Source: Algorimicrobium sediminis
Lineage (GTDB): Bacteria > Bacteroidota > Bacteroidia > Flavobacteriales > Flavobacteriaceae
Direction: 5' to 3'
Assembly: GCF_042684585.1 (NCBI RefSeq)
Contig: NZ_JBHULS010000001.1
Span: 372,001 to 436,000 of the forward strand
DNA: 64,000 nt
The notes under the pieces were generated by a model. The model saw only the letters and a list, made by a program, of their open reading frames with translations, was not told the DNA's origin and searched no databases. Below, piece after piece: positions 26,418 through 32,944 of the stretch; the stretch's first letter is position 1, and each line of letters opens with the position of its first letter. A program made the translations under genes and the position numbers.

Positions 26418-26469
26418 TTACTGTAAAAAATTGCCGTTTTATAGGGGTTTCAAAAGGATTTACTGTAAA
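26417..26469. promoter_or_regulatory. Paired operator-like palindromes at bfmA
   Basis: The 11-bp near-palindrome TTTACTGTAAA occurs at 26417-26427, overlapping the bfmA start codon, and at 26459-26469. The spacing is 42 bp, four helical turns, so both sites face the same side of the DNA. They are candidate sites for a dimeric regulator such as BfmA itself. Confidence 0.5.
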
Positions 26470-26948
26470 ACTTTGTTATTTCTCTATTTTATATAACCAG
26501 TAATTATTTGAATATCAAATAATTACAACTAAAAACCAATCGTTAACATCGCCTTGGCGTGTTACCCTCTTGCTTCTCAAATTCGTCCCGCAGGGACAAA
26601 ATTTTTCAAACAACCTGACTGAAAAGTCAGTTGCTTTTTTTCGGAATAAAAAATTCCGATATGTTTAATTTTTGATGGGTATCATTATCGGCGAAAGTCA
26701 AATCAAAATGGGATAACGATACTTTAAATTGATACTGCTAACAGTCTTTTAAAGATATTCTATTTAGATATAATATTGAAATACAGATTGTTTCCAAATG
26801 GTTAGTTTTGATACCAAAAAATAGGATTTTTATAAAAAAGTAAATTTAAGACGTCGAGTTTTTGAATATTGGCTCTTGTAAATTTGAAAAAAGTAAAGCA
26901 CAAAAAAAGACCTCTGAAAGTTCAAAGGTCTTAATTCTTGTTTTTATT
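26418..26948. other. Mobilization leader region with inverted repeats; candidate oriT
   Basis: About 530 bp without a gene, upstream of bfmA. It holds a perfect 12-bp inverted repeat GTAATTATTTGA-ATA-TCAAATAATTAC (26500-26526), a CGCC-TT-GGCG hairpin (26550-26559), a GTCCC-GCA-GGGAC hairpin (26585-26597) and a CGGAAT/ATTCCG hairpin (26642-26658). Origins of transfer of such elements usually lie just upstream of the mob genes and contain repeats like these, so this is the best oriT candidate. The nick site is not identified. Confidence 0.5.
26606..26641 (+). terminator. Plus-strand terminator opposite the mob operon
   Basis: CTGACT-GAAA-AGTCAG (26615-26630) with a GAAA loop is followed by TTGC and a run of T. 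It has the form of an intrinsic terminator on the plus strand, opposite to all nearby genes. It implies a short plus-strand RNA ending here. Confidence 0.5.
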
Positions 26949-27146
26949 TTAGATGTTAAAAACGTACTGATATGAATATAGATTTTTTATCGCTTCTTCG
27001 TCCAATATCTTATCATAATCCATATGATGTTCATTGGCGTAGGCTTTAAGGTCGTTCCCAAATTTGCTTTCTATATCTTCTTTTGAAACGGAAAGTAGAT
27101 GTTGTTGGGTTTCGTCATCGAGGTTGTTATAATTTAGATAAATCAT
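26949..27146 (-). CDS. Small hypothetical protein of mobile elements
   Basis: 65 residues, acidic, with YNNLDDETQQHLLSVSKEDIESKFG near the start and a helical middle. No domain is recognised. It lies 11 bases after the DUF6876 gene in the same direction and is likely part of the same transcript. Confidence 0.6.
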   Translation of the reverse strand: MIYLNYNNLDDETQQHLLSVSKEDIESKFGNDLKAYANEHHMDYDKILDEEAIKNLYSYQYVFNI

Positions 27147-27157
27147 AGCCTTACTTT

Positions 27158-27538
27158 TTAATATTCGCTTGTAAGCATCAACGTATTATCCACAAAATAC
27201 AACCGTAGTTCATCCAAAGGAAAATCGGTAAAATTGTATCGGTGTATTTCAAATATATTCCCATTTCCATCGCTGTAAATTATTTCAGCTTCATAGCCTG
27301 TATAATCCTGTTCCTCTTCCGATAGCCTTTTAAAATCTATTGTTATAAAATGGCTTCGGTTTAGCAAACTTTTGGCGATTACTGAAACATCGGTAATGAG
27401 CCAAAAACACTCTGCTACGTTGGCTAAATATTTCAGTCCGTTTGTAAATCGGGTGCGTATTAATGGGATTTGATAGAACATTTCAGAACCGTGAAAATGT
27501 TGCAATCCTTCTTTTATTTCGTTAACTTGTGCTTTCAT
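27158..27538 (-). CDS. DUF6876-family protein
   Basis: 126 residues with the family hallmarks LQHFHGSEMFYQIPL near the start, TRFTNGLKYLANVAECFWLITDV in the middle and a C-terminal EIHRYNFTDFPLDELRLYFVD. The family is common on Bacteroidetes mobile elements and its function is unknown. Its gene follows ssb, from which it is separated by a strong terminator-like hairpin. Confidence 0.75.
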   Translation of the reverse strand: MKAQVNEIKEGLQHFHGSEMFYQIPLIRTRFTNGLKYLANVAECFWLITDVSVIAKSLLNRSHFITIDFKRLSEEEQDYTGYEAEIIYSDGNGNIFEIHRYNFTDFPLDELRLYFVDNTLMLTSEY

Positions 27539-27567
27539 TGTTATATCTTTTTAGAATTAATGATGAA

Positions 27568-27615
27568 AAGAAGAGGGCACAAACTAATTGAAAACTGGTA
27601 TTAGTGCCCTCTTTA
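27568..27615 (-). terminator. Terminator after ssb
   Basis: A perfect 10-bp inverted repeat AAGAGGGCAC (27571-27580) and GTGCCCTCTT (27604-27613), with further inner pairing (ACTAAT/ATTAGT). On the minus strand it is followed by TTCTTTTC. Confidence 0.65.
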
Positions 27616-27619
27616 CTTT

Positions 27620-27955
27620 TTACTTACTACCTAATAATAGGATTTCATCGGCTATCACTTCGGTAACATAGCGTTGATTGCCATCGTCCGTGGTATAGGT
27701 TCGGGTCTTTAGTTTTCCAACAACTCCGATTTCTTTGCCCTTTTCGGCATACTTTTCGATAATTTCAGCAGTTTTGCCCCAAGCGACAACGGTGTGCCAA
27801 TTGGTATCCGTTTGCTTTTCGCCCTTGCCGTTTTTGTAGTATTCATTGGTTGCCAATGATAAACGGGCTACTTTCTTACCGCTTTCAAGGTTCGTAATAG
27901 TTGGTTCTTGCCCAACATTTCCAATTAACTGTACGTGATTTTTAATAGTACTCAT
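27620..27955 (-). CDS. ssb: Single-stranded DNA-binding protein
   Basis: 111 residues with the OB-fold SSB pattern: VQLIGNVGQEPTI at the start, KVARLSLATNEYYKN, TDTNWHTVVAWGKTAEIIEKY and VVGKLKTRTYT. It lacks the long acidic tail of chromosomal SSB, as is usual for element-borne copies. It likely coats transferred single-stranded DNA. It lies just downstream of the structured region on the minus strand. Confidence 0.9.
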   Translation of the reverse strand: MSTIKNHVQLIGNVGQEPTITNLESGKKVARLSLATNEYYKNGKGEKQTDTNWHTVVAWGKTAEIIEKYAEKGKEIGVVGKLKTRTYTTDDGNQRYVTEVIADEILLLGSK

Positions 27956-28005
27956 AATAAAAGATTTAAAAGATTAATATTTCCCTTTTTGATTTAAACT
28001 GAATT

Positions 28006-28346
28006 AAATTTTAAGGGGTGTTTGTATGATTTCTTTCGTGCTCCGCACAATGGATGAAGTGGGTTTTGTCAAGACTTTTAGGGAATAAATCAGGTGTGTT
28101 TGCGACGTAGTAAAAACCTTGGATTTTCAAGGAAGTAGAAACCTTATTTTTGCCTAAAACTTGTACAGTCTTGACAAGTTCCATAATGGTATTAGCAATT
28201 CTTATAAAGCCATTTGTGACGAGAGCGTACCGACAGTTAAGCGAACAGAGCAAATGGCTTTATTTTAGAATTGGTTATGCCATACCTGTTTTTCGCTGTC
28301 CCGAAAAACAACAATGGCTTCATCCATTATAAACCCCTTAAAATTT
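28006..28346. ncRNA. Candidate structured element with nested stems (domain I)
   Basis: Pairs read directly: AAATTTTAAGGGG (28006-28018) with CCCCTTAAAATTT (28334-28346), 13 bp; AATGGATGAAG (28049-28059) with CTTCATCCATT (28318-28328), 11 bp; TTGTCAAGACT (28066-28076) with AGTCTTGACAA (28167-28177), 11 bp; ATAAAGCCATTTG (28204-28216) with CAAATGGCTTTAT (28251-28263), 13 bp; GTTTTTCG (28288-28295) with CGAAAAAC (28302-28309), 8 bp; CCTTG/CAAGG (28117-28132). The first two stems enclose the others, like a multi-branched RNA fold. The strand is not known. Confidence 0.55.
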
Positions 28347-28350
28347 GTGA

Positions 28351-28413
28351 GGCAAAGGTTCGGTTTTTAAGAATTATCGAGTAAAGACCAAAGTAGGCTT
28401 TGCCGTTAATTCT
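28351..28413. other. Candidate pseudoknot
   Basis: GGCAAAG (28351-28357) can pair with CTTTGCC (28398-28404), and AGAATTA (28370-28376) with TAATTCT (28407-28413). The two stems interleave, which is the layout of an H-type pseudoknot. It directly follows the 341-nt domain. A related segment TTAAGAA...ATCGAG is repeated about 48 bp on (near 28415). Confidence 0.45.
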
Positions 28414-28447
28414 GTTAAGAAAATCGAGGCTTTGACTTTCCGATTAC

Positions 28448-28850
28448 AAGCGGACTGGATTCACGGTTTTGGTTTGGGAATGTAGCGTTCCTTCCCAGCG
28501 AAGCGGGAAGGGGAAGCGGAATGGAAAACCAAAAACGGGAATTGGGTCCAAGATTTTTTATAGAGAAGCTCTTTGCCCGAAATGTAGCTTTTTGCGAAAT
28601 GTAGCGGGAAAGTGCTGAACGGATTATAGAACCAAATTATTCTTTTGAAGTAGGATTTAAAGCGGACTTGACTTTAAAGATGTAGATTGGAATAGAGTTT
28701 GACCACTTCCCGAATTTTCTCGGGAATGAGTGGGCAAGTGGAATGGAAATCGGAATCTTTGAAGTTGTGTCCAAGACCTTTTTTGAGTGAAGCTCTTTTT
28801 CCAAAATGTAGAGCAACGAAATGTAGGGAAATGTGCTAAACGGAATAATA
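28448..28850. repeat. Diverged tandem repeat, about 222 bp period
   Basis: Two units share ordered landmarks: AAGCGGACT at 28448 and 28660; AAGCGGAATGGAAA (28514-28527) and AAGTGGAATGGAAA (28736-28749); GTCCAAGA at 28546 and 28769; GAAGCTCTTT at 28565 and 28789; CGAAATGTAG at 28595 and 28817. Most offsets are 222-224 bp. Unit 1 has the hairpin CCTTCCC/GGGAAGG (about 28490-28511). At the matching place unit 2 has a different hairpin, CCCGA/TCGGG, within CCAC/GTGG. Confidence 0.6.
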
Positions 28851-28861
28851 TGGCAGAAGTA

Positions 28862-28896
28862 TAATTAAAAATCCAGTTTAGTTAGGTACTGGATAA
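28862..28896 (-). terminator. Terminator after the DUF932 gene
   Basis: ATCCAGT (28871-28877) and ACTGGAT (28888-28894) form a 7-bp hairpin. On the minus strand it is followed by TTTTTAATTAT. It separates the DUF932 transcript from the structured region. Confidence 0.6.
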
Positions 28897-28914
28897 ACCT
28901 TTAACAATGTTTCT

Positions 28915-29751
28915 TTAAACCATTGCATATATTTCATCAAACAAAACCTTATCCAACCTTTCCTGTTGCGAAAAGGTCTTTTTCAAGGTATTGTGAAGCA
29001 TCCAATTAAAGGCGTTATAACCTACCCATAAATTTGGTTTTGAATAAGCTGGAAACGGTTCATCGTTGATAAGCTCTATAACCTCACGGGATTTTTTTGA
29101 TGGGTCATCGTTTTTGTCGCTACATTCATATCGGAACAATTTCGTTTTTTCCAATATGTCTTTTACAAATGCCTTGGTATCGATAAGTTCGATTTCTTCC
29201 ATTTCCCTGAATTTCCTTGTGATTTCGTAGTATTCATTATTTAGAAACTTATCAAATAGCAAGTTCAATTTCGGCATTATTAAATCTGTATTGTTTTTGC
29301 TGTGCTTTATTGAAAATGCTATTTCTGATTGAGCAACGTGCAAGCCATTGGTGCATACTTCTCTATAAAATCCAAAATGCCCGGAAGTCTTTTCGCTTCC
29401 GTCATAGGAATTTTTGAAACGCAACATCGGTAATATCTTATCCTGTTCATTCTTCAACGAAAACTGATTATGGTCCTCGATTATAAAGTCGGCAATGAAA
29501 GACCTGTCATTTCTGTTAATCGTGCGTTTATGATATTTCAGATTGGCATCCAGTAATAGCTGTTCGGCTTTTTTGAAAAACAATTCATTTGGAATATGGC
29601 CATAACTGTTCGAGACCACATTCACAATTTTGTCATTGGAAATAACGGCATTTTCAAGTCCTCTTCGAGACTCCATACCAGTAATAATTTTTAACGATTT
29701 CATTTCATTTGAAACGAAAATTTCATCTTGTTGTAAACGATTTAAATACAT
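28915..29751 (-). CDS. DUF932-family element protein
   Basis: 278 residues with the DUF932 pattern: an N-terminal segment VSNSYGHIPNELFFKKAEQLL, a central RFKNSYDGSEKTSGHFGFYREVCTNGL (about 110-136) and a C-terminal NLWVGYNAFNWMLHNTL. DUF932 proteins are encoded on plasmids, phages and conjugative elements and have no settled function. It has its own leader with a small CTGTCT/AGACAG hairpin (about 29769-29782) and its own terminator. Confidence 0.8.
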   Translation of the reverse strand: MYLNRLQQDEIFVSNEMKSLKIITGMESRRGLENAVISNDKIVNVVSNSYGHIPNELFFKKAEQLLLDANLKYHKRTINRNDRSFIADFIIEDHNQFSLKNEQDKILPMLRFKNSYDGSEKTSGHFGFYREVCTNGLHVAQSEIAFSIKHSKNNTDLIMPKLNLLFDKFLNNEYYEITRKFREMEEIELIDTKAFVKDILEKTKLFRYECSDKNDDPSKKSREVIELINDEPFPAYSKPNLWVGYNAFNWMLHNTLKKTFSQQERLDKVLFDEIYAMV

Positions 29752-29789
29752 AATATTTGATTTTAGACCTGTCTGAAGACAGATATGAT

Positions 29790-29826
29790 TAAAAAAAGAA
29801 AGCCTACTCTTGCGAGCAGGCTTTCA
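29790..29826 (-). terminator. Terminator after the 135-residue protein
   Basis: GAAAGCCT (29798-29805) and AGGCTTTC (29818-29825) pair, with inner CTC/GAG. On the minus strand a run of T follows. A strong intrinsic terminator. Confidence 0.75.
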
Positions 29827-29847
29827 CATTTGAAGACATTAGCTTCA

Positions 29848-30255
29848 TTAAAGTTCAAATTTTAGAATCTGTTCTTCAATCTCTGATTTACGTTGTTCCA
29901 AAGTGGACTGTAAATGTGTAGTTACCAACTTGATTAAATTCGTGTTGGTCGTCTTGAATTCCAGATTACGTGAGTCCCTTATATGGAAGGAACTCGAACC
30001 ATCCTGATTGTAATTGAACTTGGTAAGCTCGTTCAATGTTTCCGTCAACCGTTCACGTTGATTAGCCAGACCTCTCAATTTTTCAAACTTTTGAATTCTG
30101 TCATCCAAATTAATCTCTGGTTTTTTGGCTACCACGAGCTTTTCCGGTGTAACAGCTTTTCCGATAGCTTCCTCGGTCAACTTCTTTTGAACTTCCTTTT
30201 TAACGGTTGCATTTACTTTTTTTGCTGTTCCGTTTGATTTTACTTTTGTTTCCAT
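29848..30255 (-). CDS. Basic-tailed coiled-coil protein of the element
   Basis: 135 residues. The first 50 are Lys/Thr/Val-rich and disordered-looking (KSNGTAKKVNATVKKEVQKK). The rest is a helical domain (DRIQKFEKLRGLANQRERLTETLN) with a short beta piece SFHIRDSRNLEFKT and a final helix EQRKSEIEEQILKF. No family is recognised. The basic tail suggests nucleic-acid binding. It is the last gene before the element's right end. Confidence 0.65.
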   Translation of the reverse strand: METKVKSNGTAKKVNATVKKEVQKKLTEEAIGKAVTPEKLVVAKKPEINLDDRIQKFEKLRGLANQRERLTETLNELTKFNYNQDGSSSFHIRDSRNLEFKTTNTNLIKLVTTHLQSTLEQRKSEIEEQILKFEL

Positions 30256-30751
30256 AATTAAATGATTTTAGATTAAACAATATTTGAGCAAAACCCAAAC
30301 GGAAGACAAAATTTTAGAGTGGAAAGGAAACGGAATAAATAAGCGAGGGAAGAAGCGATGGCTTTATGCCGTCCCTTTTCCGAAAAATATTTTGCGACGT
30401 TTATATTTCGGTAATATTGTATGAATACTCTCTTCCTCTAAATATGTATAGAAGTTAGCCGTGAAATAGACCTATGATTAATAGTTAATTACTTGGTCTT
30501 TGGTGTATTACTAATGCAAATCTGAAAAGATATTATGAGGATAATAAGGTTAAAAAAAACGTAATTTGAAGAAGTATTTATTGTCATAAAATAAATGACT
30601 TTTTATATTGGTTTGAATTAATACAAATTATATATTTGCACCATCAGAAAGTAAAGCATTTTACTTTAAGTTCATTTATAATATCGTCAACAAATCGGCT
30701 AACAGTAAAGTTTCGGAATCTGTAACTGGTTGATATATATAATATTATGGG
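30256..30751. other. Gene-poor right end of the mobile element
   Basis: About 500 bp without a convincing gene on either strand. It holds the promoter of the 135-residue protein (minus strand) and a plus-strand promoter-like site near 30,629. A small AAGTAAA/TTTACTT hairpin lies near 30,650-30,667. No integrase is found here. Confidence 0.5.
30608..30640 (+). promoter_or_regulatory. Plus-strand promoter pointing at the element edge
   Basis: A -7 box TATATTTG near 30,629-30,636 is preceded at about 20 bp by TTGG, matching the Bacteroidetes pattern TTG-N19to20-TAnnTTTG. A transcript would run through the att site to the terminator near 30,780-30,817. Confidence 0.4.
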
Positions 30752-30777
30752 AAAAGGGTATAATCCTGCCACCCCGA
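30752..30777 (+). other. Attachment site: truncated tRNA-Pro 3' end
   Basis: The segment AATCCTGCCACCCCGA reads as the 3' side of a T-stem followed by the acceptor arm (CACCCCG plus discriminator A) of a proline tRNA. The rest of the tRNA is missing: its 5' acceptor CGGGGTG and anticodon arm are not found upstream. This is the usual remnant at the far edge of an element that integrated into a tRNA 3' end. A complete tRNA-Pro is expected left of this window. The tRNA identity is recalled from family knowledge, not computed. Confidence 0.6.
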
Positions 30778-30818
30778 CTAAAAAGCCTAAAATTTTTTAA
30801 TTTTAGGCTTTTTTTAAT
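30778..30818 (+). terminator. Terminator following the att site
   Basis: AAAAGCCTAAAATT and AATTTTAGGCTTTT form a strong stem, followed by a run of T. It fits the original terminator of the interrupted tRNA gene. Confidence 0.8.
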
Positions 30819-31151
30819 TCTTCAAAATAGCGTGGGGAGTCATTGAAACTTGGGAAAGTGTTCATTTTTTAAATAACCATGCTAACGGCAATTTCTTTTT
30901 AAATTTTTAGGTGGTATTTTTCCAATAGCATCTGTGGTGTTTAGCATGCAATAAAACGAGTTGTAAAGCAACAACTACCGGAAATAAATCTGTTTTTAAA
31001 ACCAAAATGCTGCCATTGTAGCGAGTAAATAATGGTTTGTGTAGCACACAAATAGATGTTAATGTTTTCAATAAGTCTTTGAGGATCTATGGCATTCTAA
31101 CTAATAATTGTTAGTTTTGCCCTAATTTTAAATATAATTAAAGACAATTTT
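30819..31151. promoter_or_regulatory. Leader and promoter of the FKBP gene
   Basis: About 330 bp of non-coding DNA. A -7 box TAGTTTTG lies at 31112-31119, about 33 bases upstream of the FKBP start codon. Nothing else was recognised. Confidence 0.45.
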
Positions 31152-31580
31152 ATGAGTCAAGTAAAAGAAAATGATACTGTTCAAGTTCATTACACAGGAA
31201 AATTAAGCACAGGACAAGTTTTTGATAGCTCCGTGGATAGAGAGCCGTTAGAATTTACTTTAGGGCAAGGTATGTTAATTCCTGGTTTTGAAAAAGCAGT
31301 TTTAGATATGAAAGTAAACGAAAAGAAAACGGTTGTTATAAATAAAACAGAGGCTTATGGCGATGTTCAGAAAGAACTTTTTCATGAAGTAAAGAAAGAT
31401 CAATTGCCAGCCGATATTAAGCCAGAGGTAGGTATGGGGTTAGCTTCTAAAAATCCAGATGGTACCGAACATCAGTTTCGTGTAGCTGCTGTAAATGATG
31501 ACCATATTATTGTAGATGGCAACCATCCGCTTGCAGGTCAAGATTTAACTTTCGATTTAGAGTTGGTGGCTATTAAATAA
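31152..31580 (+). CDS. FKBP-type peptidyl-prolyl isomerase (SlyD-like)
   Basis: 142 residues. The N-terminal FKBP domain has VQVHYTGKLSTGQVFDSS (11-28) and LGQGMLIPGFEKAVLDMKV (38-56). An inserted chaperone-type domain follows (about 65-120), and the C-terminal strand ends DLTFDLELVAI. It probably catalyses proline isomerization during protein folding. It lacks the His-rich metal tail of Escherichia coli SlyD. It has its own promoter-like box and terminator and is the first clearly chromosomal gene right of the element. Confidence 0.9.
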   Translation: MSQVKENDTVQVHYTGKLSTGQVFDSSVDREPLEFTLGQGMLIPGFEKAVLDMKVNEKKTVVINKTEAYGDVQKELFHEVKKDQLPADIKPEVGMGLASKNPDGTEHQFRVAAVNDDHIIVDGNHPLAGQDLTFDLELVAIK

Positions 31581-31603
31581 GCTATAACAATGAGTACAAT
31601 AAA

Positions 31604-31633
31604 AAAAAAGCTTGAGTATCTCAAGCTTTTTTG
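31604..31633 (+). terminator. Terminator after the FKBP gene
   Basis: An 11-bp stem AAAAGCTTGAG (31606-31616) / CTCAAGCTTTT (31620-31630) with a 3-nt loop, followed by T. Confidence 0.8.
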
Positions 31634-31760
31634 TTTTCTAAAACCAACAAAATTGCCGTACAGATGTAACGTCAGACCGCAATAAATAGTCAAATTAAAG
31701 CGTTTTAGTCGCGAATTTTGTATCTTACAAACAGGAAGTGATTATTTAATAAATTTTAGA

Positions 31761-32087
31761 ATGGCAAAAGAAAGTACAGTGTTGGGCCTCTTGGCAGGTA
31801 CGGCAATTGGGGTAGCAATTGGATTGTTATTTGCGCCTGATAAAGGTGAAAATACCAGAAAACGCCTAGTAGATGAGGCAACCGCTCTTAAAGATAAAAT
31901 AAACGCGGAAACGCACGATTTAAAAGATAAGGTAGCTGCTTCAGTATCGGATAGAAAAGATACGTTTGAAAATCAATTAGAAACCATTGTTTCGGACCTT
32001 AGCTACCAAACAGAAGATGTTATAACAGCTCTGGAAACTAAACTACAGGCACTGAAAGAAAAAAATAAAACGTTTCAGAAATCGTAA
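31761..32087 (+). CDS. YtxH-domain protein (paralog 1)
   Basis: 108 residues. A glycine-rich membrane helix (GLLAGTAIGVAIGLLFAPDKG, about 9-29) leads into a long amphipathic helix (DEATALKDKINAETHDLKDKV...) typical of YtxH stress proteins. It is paralogous to the protein at 47895. It starts a three-gene group with the next two genes (gaps of 5 and 3 bases). YtxH proteins are induced by general and envelope stress; the exact function is unknown. Confidence 0.85.
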   Translation: MAKESTVLGLLAGTAIGVAIGLLFAPDKGENTRKRLVDEATALKDKINAETHDLKDKVAASVSDRKDTFENQLETIVSDLSYQTEDVITALETKLQALKEKNKTFQKS

Positions 32088-32092
32088 TTTTT

Positions 32093-32443
32093 ATGTCTAT
32101 TTTCGATTCACTAAAGAAAAAATCCGCTCATGTTACAGACGCGGGAGAAACCTATTTTGAAAAAACACAGGAATACTACAAGTTAAAAATTTTTCAACAG
32201 GTAACCATTTCCGTAAGTCTAGTTGCTAAAGCACTTATAATTGGTGGCTTAACAGCTATTGGTTTATTGTTTTTGGCTTTTGCTTTGGCATTGGCCATTG
32301 GTAATTGGCTGGATAGTGCTTCGTTGGGTTATGTTACTGTAGGCGCTTTGTTCGTGTTAATGGCTTTTATATTGTACCTAAAACGGGCGGTTATAAATGG
32401 TATTATAATAAAAAAATTAGCCGATAAATTTTTTGATGCATAA
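32093..32443 (+). CDS. Holin-X-like phage holin superfamily membrane protein (paralog 1)
   Basis: 116 residues with two membrane helices (about 52-72 and 82-101) after an amphipathic N-terminal region. It resembles the small stress-linked membrane proteins often annotated as holin-like. A role in lysis is not supported: there is no endolysin nearby, and it follows a YtxH gene. It is paralogous to the protein at 48231. Confidence 0.75.
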   Translation: MSIFDSLKKKSAHVTDAGETYFEKTQEYYKLKIFQQVTISVSLVAKALIIGGLTAIGLLFLAFALALAIGNWLDSASLGYVTVGALFVLMAFILYLKRAVINGIIIKKLADKFFDA

Positions 32444-32446
32444 TTT

Positions 32447-32647
32447 ATGAAAAACTATACATCGTTTGAAGAAATAGAACTGCAGCTTAAGCGTTTAGAT
32501 TTAGAGCGTAAAATAGCGCTTGAGGAAGTGAAATTGCACACTACGGAAATAAAACAGGAATTTAAACCCGCCAACTTATTAAATCAGGTACTTAAATTAG
32601 GCGGAAAATACGGACTTTATTTTTTAGTAAAAAAATTTCTAAAATAA
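32447..32647 (+). CDS. DUF6327-like small protein (paralog 1)
   Basis: 66 residues with a conserved helical start FEEIELQLKRLDLERKIALEE and a hydrophobic C-terminal helix (LKLGGKYGLYFLVKKFL). It completes the triplet YtxH / holin-like / DUF6327 and is paralogous to the protein at 48635. Confidence 0.75.
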   Translation: MKNYTSFEEIELQLKRLDLERKIALEEVKLHTTEIKQEFKPANLLNQVLKLGGKYGLYFLVKKFLK

Positions 32648-32944
32648 CCGGCTCAAACTCATGGCTGGGCGTAGCCTTTATAAAACTGGGTTTTAAACGC
32701 CTTGCCGTATGCTACGCGACGCCTATTGTTGTGTTCTTAATCTTTACTACATAACTTTATATTTACGTAGTAACCATGCCGTATTTAGCACCTGTTAATG
32801 TTGAATGGGGTAGTCCATTTTTTATAGTAATTAAATCATATTTTGGAAACACTAATTTATTTGCGCTAATTTTTTTAGTTATCACGTTATGTAAAACACT
32901 GATTTGTAAGTAGTTTTATGTTTTAACCAATAAAAACGAATAAG
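32648..32944. other. Intergenic region before the SYLF gene
   Basis: About 300 bp. It contains an inverted repeat GCGTAGC / GCTACGC (near 32668 and 32711) and a 45-codon open frame (32776-32913) with one hydrophobic stretch, which I do not call a gene because no start signal or family is seen. Confidence 0.4.

Larger units (their letters stand above)
27956..28914. other. Long structured non-coding region between ssb and DUF932
   Basis: About 960 bp with no credible protein; the only open frame (28011-28253) has no family features. The region contains several long perfect inverted repeats, a possible pseudoknot and a diverged tandem repeat of about 222 bp, annotated separately. It is bounded by a terminator after the DUF932 gene. 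It looks like a structured RNA gene or a single-strand DNA element rather than simple spacer. Confidence 0.6.

Noticed and set aside
26585..26658. Three close hairpins considered as a CRISPR or integron-like repeat array
   Set aside because: The hairpins differ in sequence and spacing, so they are not a repeat array; they fit an oriT/leader or small RNA better.
28011..28253. An 80-codon open frame on the minus strand inside the structured region
   Set aside because: No family features, no clear start signal, and it overlaps several long inverted repeats that explain the sequence better.
30640..30777. A complete tRNA or tmRNA ending at the att site
   Set aside because: No 5' acceptor strand or anticodon arm could be found; only the T-stem 3' side and acceptor arm are present.
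32093..32443. Holin-like proteins considered as evidence of a prophage
   Set aside because: No endolysin, capsid, tail or integrase genes lie nearby, and both copies belong to stress-gene triplets.
32776..32913. A 45-codon plus-strand open frame between the DUF6327 and SYLF genes with one hydrophobic stretch
   Set aside because: No ribosome-binding context and no recognisable homology; it may be chance in AT-rich DNA.
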